64,000 bases of DNA from Bacteroidota bacterium. GTDB taxonomy: Bacteria > Bacteroidota > Bacteroidia > UKL13-3. This document shows, in pieces, positions 48,901 through 55,579 of this stretch (position 1 is the stretch's first letter; every line of letters begins with the position of its first letter). The position numbers were made by a program, and so were the translations under genes. Below the pieces are notes generated by a model. It worked only from the letters and a program-made list of their open reading frames with translations. It was not told the origin of the DNA and did no database searches. The stretch lies in contig JAIXSO010000005.1 of assembly GCA_027484685.1 (NCBI GenBank), positions 56,496 through 120,495 on the forward strand. Reading direction: 5' to 3'.

Positions 48901-50810
48901 TGGGTGTTAGTTTAGGAGGACAAAATATTGTTAACTTAGCTACTCCTAATTTAATTATTGATTCTAATTTGTTTAATAACCAATACTATATTGGAATTAA
49001 TTTAAGCAATAGGGCAGTTTATAAAATAAGAAATAATCGCATTTTATTGGCTACCGGAAATACCTTTAACTATGGTATTAATAGTGTTACTTCACAAAAT
49101 GATTGCGAAATTTTAAGAAATACCATAATCAATCCAACTGGTACTTATGGAATTTCAATAAATCAACATGCATATTATGCAGCATCGGGACCTATGGTTA
49201 TTTCTAACAACGCAGTGCATTTACAAGCATCAGCCAATACAACTTATGGCACTTATGTAGTAAATTCATCTTCTGTATTTTTATTTAACAATACATTCCG
49301 CTCTAATAGTTCATTAACCAACTATGGGGTATATATGCAAGGTAATGCTTCGTTTGTTAACGGAACAACTACATATCCAGCAAGTAATAATCTGCGTTTA
49401 ATGAATAATGTTTTATCAGTAAGTGCGGGTATTCCTTTATTCATGGATGCTATAGCTAAAACAGGAACAAGCACTTGTGATAATAACTTATACTTTACTA
49501 CTGGCGCAACTATAGCAACTATCAGTGCTGTAAATTATGCAACTTTTGCTTCCATGAAAGGAATGGTTTACGTAAATAGTGATGCTAAATCGTTAAGTAC
49601 TAATATTGCATTTTCAACTATTGATGGTTTAAGACCTGATACTACATCAGCATCTAGCTGGTATGTTAACGGACGTGGTGGTTTTATTCCTACATTCTTA
49701 AATATTCCTTCTTTCGATATAACGGGAAAACCTATTAGTACAGCTGTTAATACTGGAGCTACTGATATTGGTGCGTATCAAATCACACCAACCTCACTTC
49801 CACCGTTAACTACAGTTACTGGTAGTATTGGTTTTGGTAATACACAGTATTTTATTGATATGTTAGATACCGTTGGTAGTATTTATTGGGATTTTTCAGG
49901 TTTGTTACCTACTTCAATAGCTGCTCGTTATTATACTGGTTCATTAATTAATAACCCAACTGCTTATGGAATATTTGGTCCTGCTAGTTATTTAGACGAA
50001 CATTGGAATATTACAGCAACTGGTGGGTCTGGTTATTCTTACAATGTAAACTTTAAATACGAACCAAATAGATTAGGTACTGTTCCTTCTGAAACGGATA
50101 TTAAATTAGCTAAAAAAGATGATGCCTCATCACCATGGATGCACTATAGTTTTACAACTGCTTTGGATACTTTAGTAAAAACTTTTGGTGCTAGTGCGTT
50201 TAGTACATCTGCTAATTTTACTGGTACTTACGATTTATCGCCATTACCTGTTAAAATGGTTTCATTTAATGCTTTAAGAAAAGATAACAATGCTCTTTTA
50301 ACATGGACTACTGTTCAAGAGCGCAATGCTTCTGTATTCGAAATTCAACGTTCGGTTGATAATAAGAAGTTTGTAAAAATTGGTGTTGTAAACGCTGTTG
50401 GCAATAGCAATAAATTGGTAAACTATAGCTTTATTGATAAAGATGTAGTAACAAGTGCTGGAGCAAAAGTGGTTTATTATCGTTTAAAAACAATTGATGT
50501 GGATGCAAGTAGCGAAACTTCAATTGTAAAAGTAGTGAACTTTAATAGCGATGCTAAAGGCAGCATAGCAACTTATCCTAATCCATTTACTAATGAGTTA
50601 AATATTACCATTAATGCTGCTACAGCAGGTACTGCTGATGTGTTATTATACGATTTGTTTGGTAAAATAGTTTACCAAAAACAAATGCAAGTTGACAACG
50701 GTGATACTAACCTAAAAGTAGATGAATTGAGTAATTTACCTAAAGGATTTTATGTAATAAAAGTATTGGTTAATGACAATGAGTTTGTTGAAAAACTAAT
50801 TAAAGAATAA
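42984..50810 (+). CDS. T9SS-secreted giant modular beta-helix protein (2608 aa)
   Basis: The longest gene here. The signal peptide covers about residues 1-25. It has four beta-helix modules, starting near residues 30, 628, 1219 and 1798. Each begins with a related phrase (YTIDSTQTPSVTVF, YTINSAGTGVNNF, VSINPALPASASNY, YTINPTGTGTSNF) and then a strand 'GPVTF..VAGTVNYVGQ'-type onset. CARDB-like sandwiches separate them at ~518, ~1110 and ~1682 (PLDVAFNSVN, DAGIVRLLNP, DAGVVTILSP). The end has a non-helical beta domain from ~2272 and the LPVKMVSFNAL module. The sorting domain is ATYPNPFTNELNI, ending VIKVLVNDNEFVEKLIKE. It looks duplicated from one ancestral helix-CARDB unit. Function unknown; adhesin or surface fibre is likely. 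Confidence 0.9.
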   Translation: MIKNLQLTMLLVLMLFCFSNKIKAVQLSGSYTIDSTQTPSVTVFRNLQSAITYLTSADARSDGGPSNSAPFGVSGPVTFTFVAGTVNYVGQVVIPNIIGANNTNRVVINGNGNVLQALCTAAAPAIIRFSNADYVTLQNLTIRSLDVTNAWGIHFTLGSDSNIVENCNIEITSVTSTSSTSSAGIVFSNSNTSPTTSGANGYRNIIRNNTIKGHPTSGGMYYGIVGFPATSGTIISRNQFINNTIENFFNTGIYWGNSNGTLFRKNMLRRPTKTTLTTTYAFNLNNSSRNDTFDNNTITNLFGGSPTNANTMYAFWMINYNGTTTEPNIFYNNLVYDNKGNGPQNGVYILSSFNCRFYNNTFSFDNTANTSTTSTIYGVYLSSGTSTSSLFDFRNNIISITAGGIGPKFSMFNAGSFLSGATINKNDYYSNSLNYNMISHSGVVYPTYATWKSFIGTIDQNSSDVAPLFTNTATVDLRPRDAWFDGNGDNFAFITTDYTNTPRTTPFDIGAFEANPIPLDVAFNSVNVPAAPYLAGAQTITATIRNAGSTVITSATINWSINGVPQTPVPFTGSLGAGAVSTPISLGTLTVAQGTIYNISASVSNPNSGVDAFTTNNSASARTASALPGGIYTINSAGTGVNNFTSVVSFADLISLGGITGAITANIVPNSGPYTGQVLFTKALGSSNTNTITINGNGNTIQANPTATDFYVMMLNGADYMRLNNFTIRTLNISQAIGLHFMNRADSNIVDSVIVDFGNTILSSQTAHIAFSGSSNSATTSNSAHNGIRNIIRNCRLLSNPTGGPFYSFSIYGGSTDASILPSANQFINNEIIDPYTYGFFCQYTGRDIIRNNRISQPNRTSTTTFYGIYNQISYFADTIENNQIFDIFKSAPTTTNQAFGIYFNSAFLTSSAPGVVRNNLIYNFNGAGVWYGIYSGFTYNLHCYNNTISFINPTSIATGITYGFYNTTANTTHNYNVRNNIFAINRGGTANKFGIWINTAVTTSPTTFVFNNNAYFLSGTNTFVGNYLTTTFPTLANWKTANSSAFDQASVFANPNFRNGSNPSLLQPSNDTLDNVGFSLPTLVPMDITGALRSSTPDIGAFEFIVPGADAGIVRLLNPTTTRITAFTSIPIDVTIKNFGKSVLTNANIGWRVDTTTQTPTSYFGSLNTGDTAVQSVGFFTAPANGVYAVKVWTEAPNGVIDSLRDNDTINFTLCTPISGTVSINPALPASASNYKTFNALMQVLQNCGVDGPLTVTVAPGIYNEQVTLTSILGAGLASKVTFLGSDSATCRIVHNGSVQRATLLLNGAKNVEFKNLTFEGTNSAGATAVQLINGADSNSFTKCTFRVPIVNSTAVNAFVASASIISNTTLGNSANYTLIDSCTSVGGNYGITFFGNLTPKLAGNTIRNSTITNASNYGIYMGYQNGCKVTRNNVNNTGIVSNVISPFAIYLGNSDNANRIEGNNISAQLGGYGIYALNNLGSTTSTMALANNMIQIGAAANTTYGVAEINNKECDIAYNTVRLTTAEANYAGAAFYSSINNTALYNNVRIFNNIFTSPLGALSVYFVNGANLSPGLYSMNNNVYFSTSGFPFRIGGFITASLLTFVTGTPNMLGTFLPGSNANSQFVNPIFFSASNLRSIDPVLSNGGSPLANVIDDIDGKLRNATTPDIGVSEFEIPANDAGVVTILSPQQPLVPGLNDIKVLIKNFGTANLTNVNVNYKVGTSTTVTLPYSGFLAPNAVDTVTFTATSGVGSTSQQYNFVGTTETIKSWTSSPNSVLDSVPMNDSAQTTLCGGLAGVYTINPTGTGTSNFTSFQAVVDKLTCGGVFGPVVFNIAPGTYTGQINLPVIVGTSAINTITFQSSTGLASSVIITSATATASANYTIQTTGTQFVSFKNITIQNTNTSFGRVISLIKFAANNTNTNNIEVRNCILNGVLTTSTSDVFSIVFSPAGEYATFLSFVGNTFNNGSMGVSLGGQNIVNLATPNLIIDSNLFNNQYYIGINLSNRAVYKIRNNRILLATGNTFNYGINSVTSQNDCEILRNTIINPTGTYGISINQHAYYAASGPMVISNNAVHLQASANTTYGTYVVNSSSVFLFNNTFRSNSSLTNYGVYMQGNASFVNGTTTYPASNNLRLMNNVLSVSAGIPLFMDAIAKTGTSTCDNNLYFTTGATIATISAVNYATFASMKGMVYVNSDAKSLSTNIAFSTIDGLRPDTTSASSWYVNGRGGFIPTFLNIPSFDITGKPISTAVNTGATDIGAYQITPTSLPPLTTVTGSIGFGNTQYFIDMLDTVGSIYWDFSGLLPTSIAARYYTGSLINNPTAYGIFGPASYLDEHWNITATGGSGYSYNVNFKYEPNRLGTVPSETDIKLAKKDDASSPWMHYSFTTALDTLVKTFGASAFSTSANFTGTYDLSPLPVKMVSFNALRKDNNALLTWTTVQERNASVFEIQRSVDNKKFVKIGVVNAVGNSNKLVNYSFIDKDVVTSAGAKVVYYRLKTIDVDASSETSIVKVVNFNSDAKGSIATYPNPFTNELNITINAATAGTADVLLYDLFGKIVYQKQMQVDNGDTNLKVDELSNLPKGFYVIKVLVNDNEFVEKLIKE

Positions 50811-50827
50811 TCAAAATTTAAAAAGTA

Positions 50828-50866
50828 AAAAGCCTCTTAATCATTTTGATTAAGAGGCTTTTTTTA
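50828..50866. terminator. Bidirectional terminator after the 2608-aa gene and the MBL hydrolase
   Basis: Perfect 16-bp stem AAAAAGCCTCTTAATC / GATTAAGAGGCTTTTT with a 5-nt loop. It overlaps the last codons of the leftward MBL gene. Confidence 0.92.
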
Positions 50867-52267
50867 TTCTAATACTACAATATCATTCATGGCAGGAATT
50901 GTTATATGTTTAAATCCTGCATCTAATAAATGTTCTTTATAGTGAACCTGCGTTGGGTATTCTCCATGTACTAAAAAAATGTTTCTAACTTTACTTTTAT
51001 TTTGGCAACTTAAATATTGAATCATTTCCTGATAATCGCCATGAGCACTGTAAGAATCCATGATAACCACATCGGCATAAACTTGGTGTTCTTCGCCAAA
51101 AATTCTAATTGTTTTATCTCCATTGCGTAGCTTACCTCCGGTAGAATGCGGCTCTGCATAACCTACTATTAAAATGGTGTTCTTAGGATTGCCAATATTA
51201 TTAGCCACATGGTGTTTTATGCGCCCTGCTTCTATCATGCCCGATGCAGATATGATAATACAAGGTCCTTTTACTTCATTCAGTTTTTTTGAATCCTCCA
51301 CACTCTGAACATAAATAAGATTATTAAATCCAAACGGATCATCATCTTTTTTCATGTAAGCTAATATGTCTTCATTAAAACATTCTTCATGTTCACGCAT
51401 AATGTTGGTAGCGTTTATGGATAATGGACTATCCACATACACATTTATTTTGGGTAGTTTTTTAAGTGTAGCCAATTGATCAAGTGCATATACTATTTCT
51501 TGCGTTCTACCAAGGCTAAAAGCAGGAATAATAAGTTTACCTTTTTTAACTACGCATGTATTATGAACCACTTCTAAAAGTTGCTCTTCGCTCATAGTAT
51601 TATTGCTATGTAATCTATCGCCATAGGTTGATTCAGCTATGATATAATCTGCTTGAGGAAAAGGTTGAGGATCTTTTAAAATAGAACCGTTATAACGGCC
51701 AATATCTCCAGTAAAGGTTAAATGTCTAGTTTTATGTCCTTCTTTGTATTTTAAGTTAATTGCAGCACTTCCTAAAATATGGCCAGAGTCTGTAAATGTA
51801 ACCCAAACATTTTTGCATACTTCATATTCTTGACCATAAGGCACACAAACAATTTGTTTTAAAGCTTGCTCCACATCATCAATATCATAAAGTGGTTCAA
51901 GTGGTTCTTCTCCACGCTTTATTCTTCTTTTGTTTACAAACTTTAAGTCGTTTATTTGTATATGAGCACTATCCGAAAGCATTATTTTGCACAAATCTGC
52001 TGTTGCAGGTGTGCAAATAATGGGTCCTGAAAAACCTTGTTTTACCAAGTTTGGAATATTACCCGAATGGTCAATATGCGCATGTGATAGTATTAGATAA
52101 TCAACCTTGCTTGCATCAAAACCTAAAATTCGGTTTTTATCGCCTTCGCCACTTCCTTTACCTTGAAATAAACCACAGTCTAATAAAATATTTTTATTAT
52201 CAATAGTAGTAAGCAAATGCTTGCTGCCTGTAACGTTTTGTGCTGCGCCTAGAAATTGTATTTTCAT
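50864..52267 (-). CDS. MBL-fold beta-CASP ribonuclease-like hydrolase
   Basis: A 467-aa enzyme of the metallo-beta-lactamase/beta-CASP family related to CPSF73. Zinc motifs: HAHIDHSGNIPNL (HxHxDH), DSGHILGSAA, FTGDIGRYN, then the beta-CASP block (DSPLSINATNI, SASGMIEAGRIKHH) and the C-terminal RMMBL motif with VHGEYP. Bacterial members act on RNA, but the substrate of this one is unknown. It has a -7 promoter element right before its start. Transcription is leftward, tail to tail with the 2608-aa gene. Confidence 0.92.
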   Translation of the reverse strand: MKIQFLGAAQNVTGSKHLLTTIDNKNILLDCGLFQGKGSGEGDKNRILGFDASKVDYLILSHAHIDHSGNIPNLVKQGFSGPIICTPATADLCKIMLSDSAHIQINDLKFVNKRRIKRGEEPLEPLYDIDDVEQALKQIVCVPYGQEYEVCKNVWVTFTDSGHILGSAAINLKYKEGHKTRHLTFTGDIGRYNGSILKDPQPFPQADYIIAESTYGDRLHSNNTMSEEQLLEVVHNTCVVKKGKLIIPAFSLGRTQEIVYALDQLATLKKLPKINVYVDSPLSINATNIMREHEECFNEDILAYMKKDDDPFGFNNLIYVQSVEDSKKLNEVKGPCIIISASGMIEAGRIKHHVANNIGNPKNTILIVGYAEPHSTGGKLRNGDKTIRIFGEEHQVYADVVIMDSYSAHGDYQEMIQYLSCQNKSKVRNIFLVHGEYPTQVHYKEHLLDAGFKHITIPAMNDIVVLE

Positions 52268-52272
52268 TATAA

Positions 52273-52280
52273 CAAATGTA
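52273..52280 (-). promoter_or_regulatory. -7 promoter element of the MBL hydrolase gene
   Basis: TAcaTTTG on the minus strand, ending 5 nt before the ATG at 52265-52267. No convincing -33 element at the expected distance. Confidence 0.4.
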
Positions 52281-52375
52281 ACAATTTGAGCAAATAGTGA
52301 GAGTTAAATTTTATTGATTGGAACAATGAAAAAAAATGACGTGCATTATTTTAAAAAGTAGCTACATATTATAGT

Positions 52376-52383
52376 TATATTTG
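52376..52383 (+). promoter_or_regulatory. -7 promoter element of the VF530 gene
   Basis: TAtaTTTG at 52376-52383, 19 nt before the ATG at 52403. The -33 region lacks TTTG. Confidence 0.45.
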
Positions 52384-52402
52384 CTATTGATTTTTTTAAA
52401 AC

Positions 52403-52672
52403 ATGACAGAACCTCAAAAAAACAATCCATTGCATGGTTATACCTTAGAAACTATTATAACTTATTTGCAACTATATTATGGTTGGGAAAAGTTGTATGA
52501 ACAAATACCTGCTAATTGTTTTAAAATAAATCCTTCAATTAAATCAGCGCTTACCTTTATGCGCAAAACACCTTGGGCGCGCACCAAAGCCGAAAACACT
52601 TTTATTTATTTAACTCGAAAAGGTTTGGATGAGCGCTATCTGGTTATAAAGGAAAAGAAACCAAAACTTTAG
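52403..52672 (+). CDS. VF530 family DNA-binding protein (DUF2132)
   Basis: An 89-aa protein of the VF530 family, small helical proteins with DNA-binding structure known from Vibrio. The recognisable core is NPLHGYTLETIITYLQLYYG, then NPSIKSALTFMRKTPWAR, where the FLRKTPWAR-like motif is diagnostic. The C-terminal ERYLVIKEKKPKL is basic. Its biological role is not known. It is 10 bp before the potassium channel gene if that starts at 52683, so the two likely share a transcript. Confidence 0.9.
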   Translation: MTEPQKNNPLHGYTLETIITYLQLYYGWEKLYEQIPANCFKINPSIKSALTFMRKTPWARTKAENTFIYLTRKGLDERYLVIKEKKPKL

Positions 52673-52682
52673 TTCTTTGAAT

Positions 52683-53390
52683 ATGAAACGTATTTTTAAA
52701 AAATTACTTTTAGGTAGTAATGCTAAAACAAAATCGGCTATTAGTCCTGTTCAAAAAAGGATTAATAACATAAATTCCATTTGGCATAACCATCATCAAG
52801 ATGATAATGGCATTGAAAAAATAATTAGATTAATACTTTCTTGTTCACAGCTTTTTTTTCCAGGTATTTATATTAAGCAATTAGCAAGCAAAAAGGGGCA
52901 CGAGTATCAAGAACTTTATTTGGACTTATATGTGCTATCAAAAGTTGTTTTTCCAATAATTATTTTGAGTAATAATTTGTTAATGCACAAATGGTTTATT
53001 TATATAATGATTTATTTATTAGCAGAAACAGTGCTTTATGTTCCCACCTTAATTTTTGCGTCTGATTCGTTTTCAAGGCCAAGATCGTATAAAAGGTCAA
53101 TGATGTTGTTATTTTTAAACTACCTCGAAATTATTTTTGCCTATGCTGTTTTGTATTCGCTAGGTAATTATTTGAATAAGCCTTTCAATCATTGGTTTGA
53201 TGCGGTTTATTTTAGTACTATAACGTCTTCTTCAATTGGTTATGGTGATTTTTTTCCAGCCACCACTTGGGGTAAATTATTGGTAAGCACGCAAGCTTTT
53301 CTGTTTCTTTTTTTTATTGTCTTGTTTTTGAATTTTTTTACCACTAACATCAAATCGCGTGGTTATTTTGATCATGAAAATAAGGACTAG
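52683..53390 (+). CDS. Two-helix-pore potassium channel family protein
   Basis: A 235-aa membrane protein starting at ATG 52683 (the TTG two codons earlier is not needed). The selectivity filter appears as SSSIGYGDFFPATTWGK (residues ~178-194), matching the T-x-G-Y-G-D signature with Ser in place of Thr. Hydrophobic segments at ~78-115 and ~130-160 precede the pore, and a final helix (LLVSTQAFLFLFFIVLFLNF) follows it. No RCK/TrkA-N regulatory domain is attached. The cytosolic N-terminus (~60 aa) is basic. An ion-channel role (K+) is inferred from the filter. Confidence 0.85.
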   Translation: MKRIFKKLLLGSNAKTKSAISPVQKRINNINSIWHNHHQDDNGIEKIIRLILSCSQLFFPGIYIKQLASKKGHEYQELYLDLYVLSKVVFPIIILSNNLLMHKWFIYIMIYLLAETVLYVPTLIFASDSFSRPRSYKRSMMLLFLNYLEIIFAYAVLYSLGNYLNKPFNHWFDAVYFSTITSSSIGYGDFFPATTWGKLLVSTQAFLFLFFIVLFLNFFTTNIKSRGYFDHENKD

Positions 53391-53429
53391 TTTTTATCTT
53401 ATTGAATATTAGCAAGGTATAAAAAATAT

Positions 53430-53459
53430 TTTGCTTATGGTTTATTTATCGTAATATTG
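53430..53459 (+). promoter_or_regulatory. Promoter of the arsenic operon
   Basis: -33 TTTG at 53430-53433 and -7-like TAatATTG at 53452-53459, 18 bp apart. The -7 region is covered by the palindromic operator. Confidence 0.6.
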
Positions 53460-53466
53460 CAATATT
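53453..53466. promoter_or_regulatory. Palindromic putative ArsR operator
   Basis: Perfect 14-bp palindrome AATATTGCAATATT overlapping the -7 box and ending 12 nt before the arsR ATG. ArsR binding here would block transcription in the absence of arsenite; inferred from position. Confidence 0.65.
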
Positions 53467-53478
53467 GTAATTAATAGA

Positions 53479-53811
53479 ATGGGAGCGAGTAAAACAGAAC
53501 ATTTTTCAGACAAACAAAATCAAATAGCAGCTATGGCAAAAGCCATTGGCCATCCTGCGCGTGTAGCTATTATAGAATATTTACTTTCAGTTGATACTTG
53601 TATTTGTGGCGACATAGTAAATGTTTTGCCTTTGGCTCAGCCAACAGTTTCGCAGCATTTAAAAGAGCTGAAAAATGCCGGAATTATTAAAGGAAGCATT
53701 GAAGGAACTGCCATTTGTTACTGTTTAAATCCTGATGCGCTCAGTGTTTTGGAGGCTTTTTTTGCTCACATTACTATTAATATAAATACCAAAAAAACTA
53801 ACTGTTGTTAG
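53479..53811 (+). CDS. arsR: ArsR family metalloregulator
   Basis: A 110-aa winged-helix repressor. The helix-turn-helix is LPLAQPTVSQHLKELKNAGI (residues ~52-71), and the metal-sensing site lies in DTCICGDIVNVL with Cys-x-Cys, the As(III)-binding geometry of ArsR-type sensors. The C-terminus ends KKTNCC, an extra vicinal Cys pair. It is first of four genes of an arsenic operon and likely autoregulates via the upstream palindrome. Confidence 0.92.
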   Translation: MGASKTEHFSDKQNQIAAMAKAIGHPARVAIIEYLLSVDTCICGDIVNVLPLAQPTVSQHLKELKNAGIIKGSIEGTAICYCLNPDALSVLEAFFAHITININTKKTNCC

Positions 53812-53842
53812 TGAAGTATCAAAGTTTTAAAAAAATAATAAG

Positions 53843-54313
53843 ATGAAATTATCAGAAGTAAAGGAAAAATTAAATTCAATATCAGAGGTAAGTTTTGTAT
53901 TACCTAATGGCACTCATGTTCCTGCTCATTTTCATGTAACCGAAGTGGGCGAAATAACTAAACATTTTATTGATTGTGGCGGAACTGTAAGAATAGAAAA
54001 AGTGGTTAATTTTCAGTTATGGGAAGCCAACGATTTTGACCATAGATTAGCTCCTCAAAAATTGTTAAACATTATCCAATTGTCGGAAAAGGTATTGAAC
54101 ATTGGTGATTATGAAGTAGAGGTAGAGTATCAAACCGAAACCATTGGCAAGTTCAATATTGATTTTAACGGAAGCCATTTTTTATTGGCAAATAAACAAA
54201 CCAATTGTTTAGCGCAAGATAAATGTGGAATACCAACAGAAAAATTGAAAGTTAATTTAAAAGATATAAATAAAACCGAAAGTTGCTGCACACCTGGTGG
54301 AGGTTGTTGCTAG
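53843..54313 (+). CDS. DUF6428 family protein of the arsenic operon
   Basis: A 156-aa cytosolic protein of the DUF6428 family, found almost always beside arsR and acr3 in Bacteroidota. The N-terminus LSEVKEKLNSISEVSFVLPN and the motif VPAHFHVTEVGEITKHFIDCGG are recognisable. The C-terminus is Cys-rich: SCCTPGGGCC, after CLAQDKCGIP, a possible soft-metal or As(III) site. The biochemical role is not established. It is 31 bp downstream of arsR and followed by a 198-bp gap holding a REP-like element before acr3. Confidence 0.85.
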   Translation: MKLSEVKEKLNSISEVSFVLPNGTHVPAHFHVTEVGEITKHFIDCGGTVRIEKVVNFQLWEANDFDHRLAPQKLLNIIQLSEKVLNIGDYEVEVEYQTETIGKFNIDFNGSHFLLANKQTNCLAQDKCGIPTEKLKVNLKDINKTESCCTPGGGCC

Positions 54314-54377
54314 ATAACTGACAGAACAAGTCCACTTTTCTGTTATCAGAAGGAATCTCCTTTCCATGGCAACCAAA
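54313..54377 (+). other. Hairpins after the DUF6428 gene
   Basis: GATAAC...GTTATC with inner AGAA/TTCT (54315-54348) and a small AAGGA/TCCTT hairpin just after. There is no T-run, so termination is unlikely; an RNA-processing or attenuating role is possible. Confidence 0.4.
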
Positions 54378-54432
54378 TTTAAATTACAAAGTTGATTAAA
54401 AACTAAGGGGAAGCGCTGCTTGACGGAGCGTT

Positions 54433-54483
54433 ATTGCGAGGCACGAAGCAATCTCACAATAATTTCGCTTCGTACCTCGCAAT
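54433..54483. repeat. REP-like palindromic interspersed element inside the ars operon
   Basis: Arms ATTGCGAGGCACGAAGC (54433-54449) and GCTTCGTACCTCGCAAT (54467-54483) pair over 17 bp with one mismatch and a 17-nt loop. It ends ~29 bp before the acr3 ATG. Sequences of this 'ATTGCGAGG..CGAAGCAATCTC' type are widely scattered in bacteria of this and other phyla. Confidence 0.85.
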
Positions 54484-54511
54484 GACGAATCATACAAACG
54501 ATACATAAACA

Positions 54512-55579
54512 ATGAATAAAAACACATCAATAGGCAAACAAAAACGATTAGGTTTTTTAGACCAATATTTAACTTTATGGATATTTTTAGCCATGGCAGT
54601 GGGTGTGTTTATTGGTTATTATATTCCTAATTCTGCTAATTTTATCAATTCATTTTCGAACGGAACTACCAATATCCCCTTGGCAATTGGATTGATTTTA
54701 ATGATGTATCCACCACTTACCAAAGTAAAATTTGAAAAAATTCCATCACTATTTGCCAATAAAAAACTACTCTTCGTTTCCTTATTTATTACTTGGATTA
54801 TTGGACCTTTTTTGATGTTTTTATTGGCTACTTTTTTCTTAAAAAATCATCCTGATTACATGACAGGCTTAATAATTATTGGACTTGCGCCATGTATTGC
54901 TATGGTTATAGTTTGGAACGAGTTAGCTGGAGGAAATAGAGAATATGTGGCTGGATTAGTGGGAATAAACAGTATTTTACAAGTACTGTTTTTTAGTTTA
55001 TATGCCTTCTTTTATTTAGAAATTATGCTGCCATTATTTGGGATAAAAGCTTTAAGCATAAATATTACCATTGCTGAAATAGCCAAAACTGTTGGTGTTT
55101 ATTTAGGAATTCCATTTGCCTTAGCAGTAATTAGCAAATTAGTTTTAACCAAAACAAAAGGCGAGGAGTGGTTCAACAGAAAGTTTATTCCTTACATTTC
55201 ACCCATAACTTTAATTGCGTTATTATTTACTATTGTCATTATGTTTAGCCTAAAAGGGCAAATGATAGTTTCAATCCCTTTTGATGTAATAAGAATTGGC
55301 ATCCCTTTGGTAATTTTCTTTGCCATAATGTTTACACTTACCTTTTTGGTGGCCAAGTTTGTTGGGGCTAATTATGAAGAGAATGCAGCTATTTCATTTA
55401 CTGCTTCAGGCAATAATTTTGAACTTGCAATTGCTGTATCTATTGGCGTTTTTGGCATTAACAGCGGGCAAGCATTTGCTGGAGTTATTGGCCCTTTGGT
55501 AGAAGTTCCAGCATTGATTTTATTGGTAAAATTTGCTTATTATTTAAAACAAAAATTATATAAAAATGAACTTGTATAA
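54512..55579 (+). CDS. arsB: ACR3 family arsenite efflux permease
   Basis: A 355-aa carrier with ten hydrophobic helices that exports As(III) across the inner membrane. The family features include LIIIGLAPCIAMVIVWNELAGG, with the conserved Cys in APCIAM (the arsenite-coordinating position of ACR3), and NFELAIAVSIGVFG near residue 310. ACR3 is a different fold from E. coli ArsB; the symbol arsB is used in the loose operon sense (acr3 is the stricter name). Stop codon overlaps the next gene by 14 bp. Confidence 0.93.
   Translation: MNKNTSIGKQKRLGFLDQYLTLWIFLAMAVGVFIGYYIPNSANFINSFSNGTTNIPLAIGLILMMYPPLTKVKFEKIPSLFANKKLLFVSLFITWIIGPFLMFLLATFFLKNHPDYMTGLIIIGLAPCIAMVIVWNELAGGNREYVAGLVGINSILQVLFFSLYAFFYLEIMLPLFGIKALSINITIAEIAKTVGVYLGIPFALAVISKLVLTKTKGEEWFNRKFIPYISPITLIALLFTIVIMFSLKGQMIVSIPFDVIRIGIPLVIFFAIMFTLTFLVAKFVGANYEENAAISFTASGNNFELAIAVSIGVFGINSGQAFAGVIGPLVEVPALILLVKFAYYLKQKLYKNELV

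Noticed and set aside
19063..50810. Prophage or integrative element carrying the giant genes
   Set aside because: No integrase, capsid, terminase, tRNA junction or direct repeats; the proteins have standard T9SS signals and shared modules, which point to native surface proteins.
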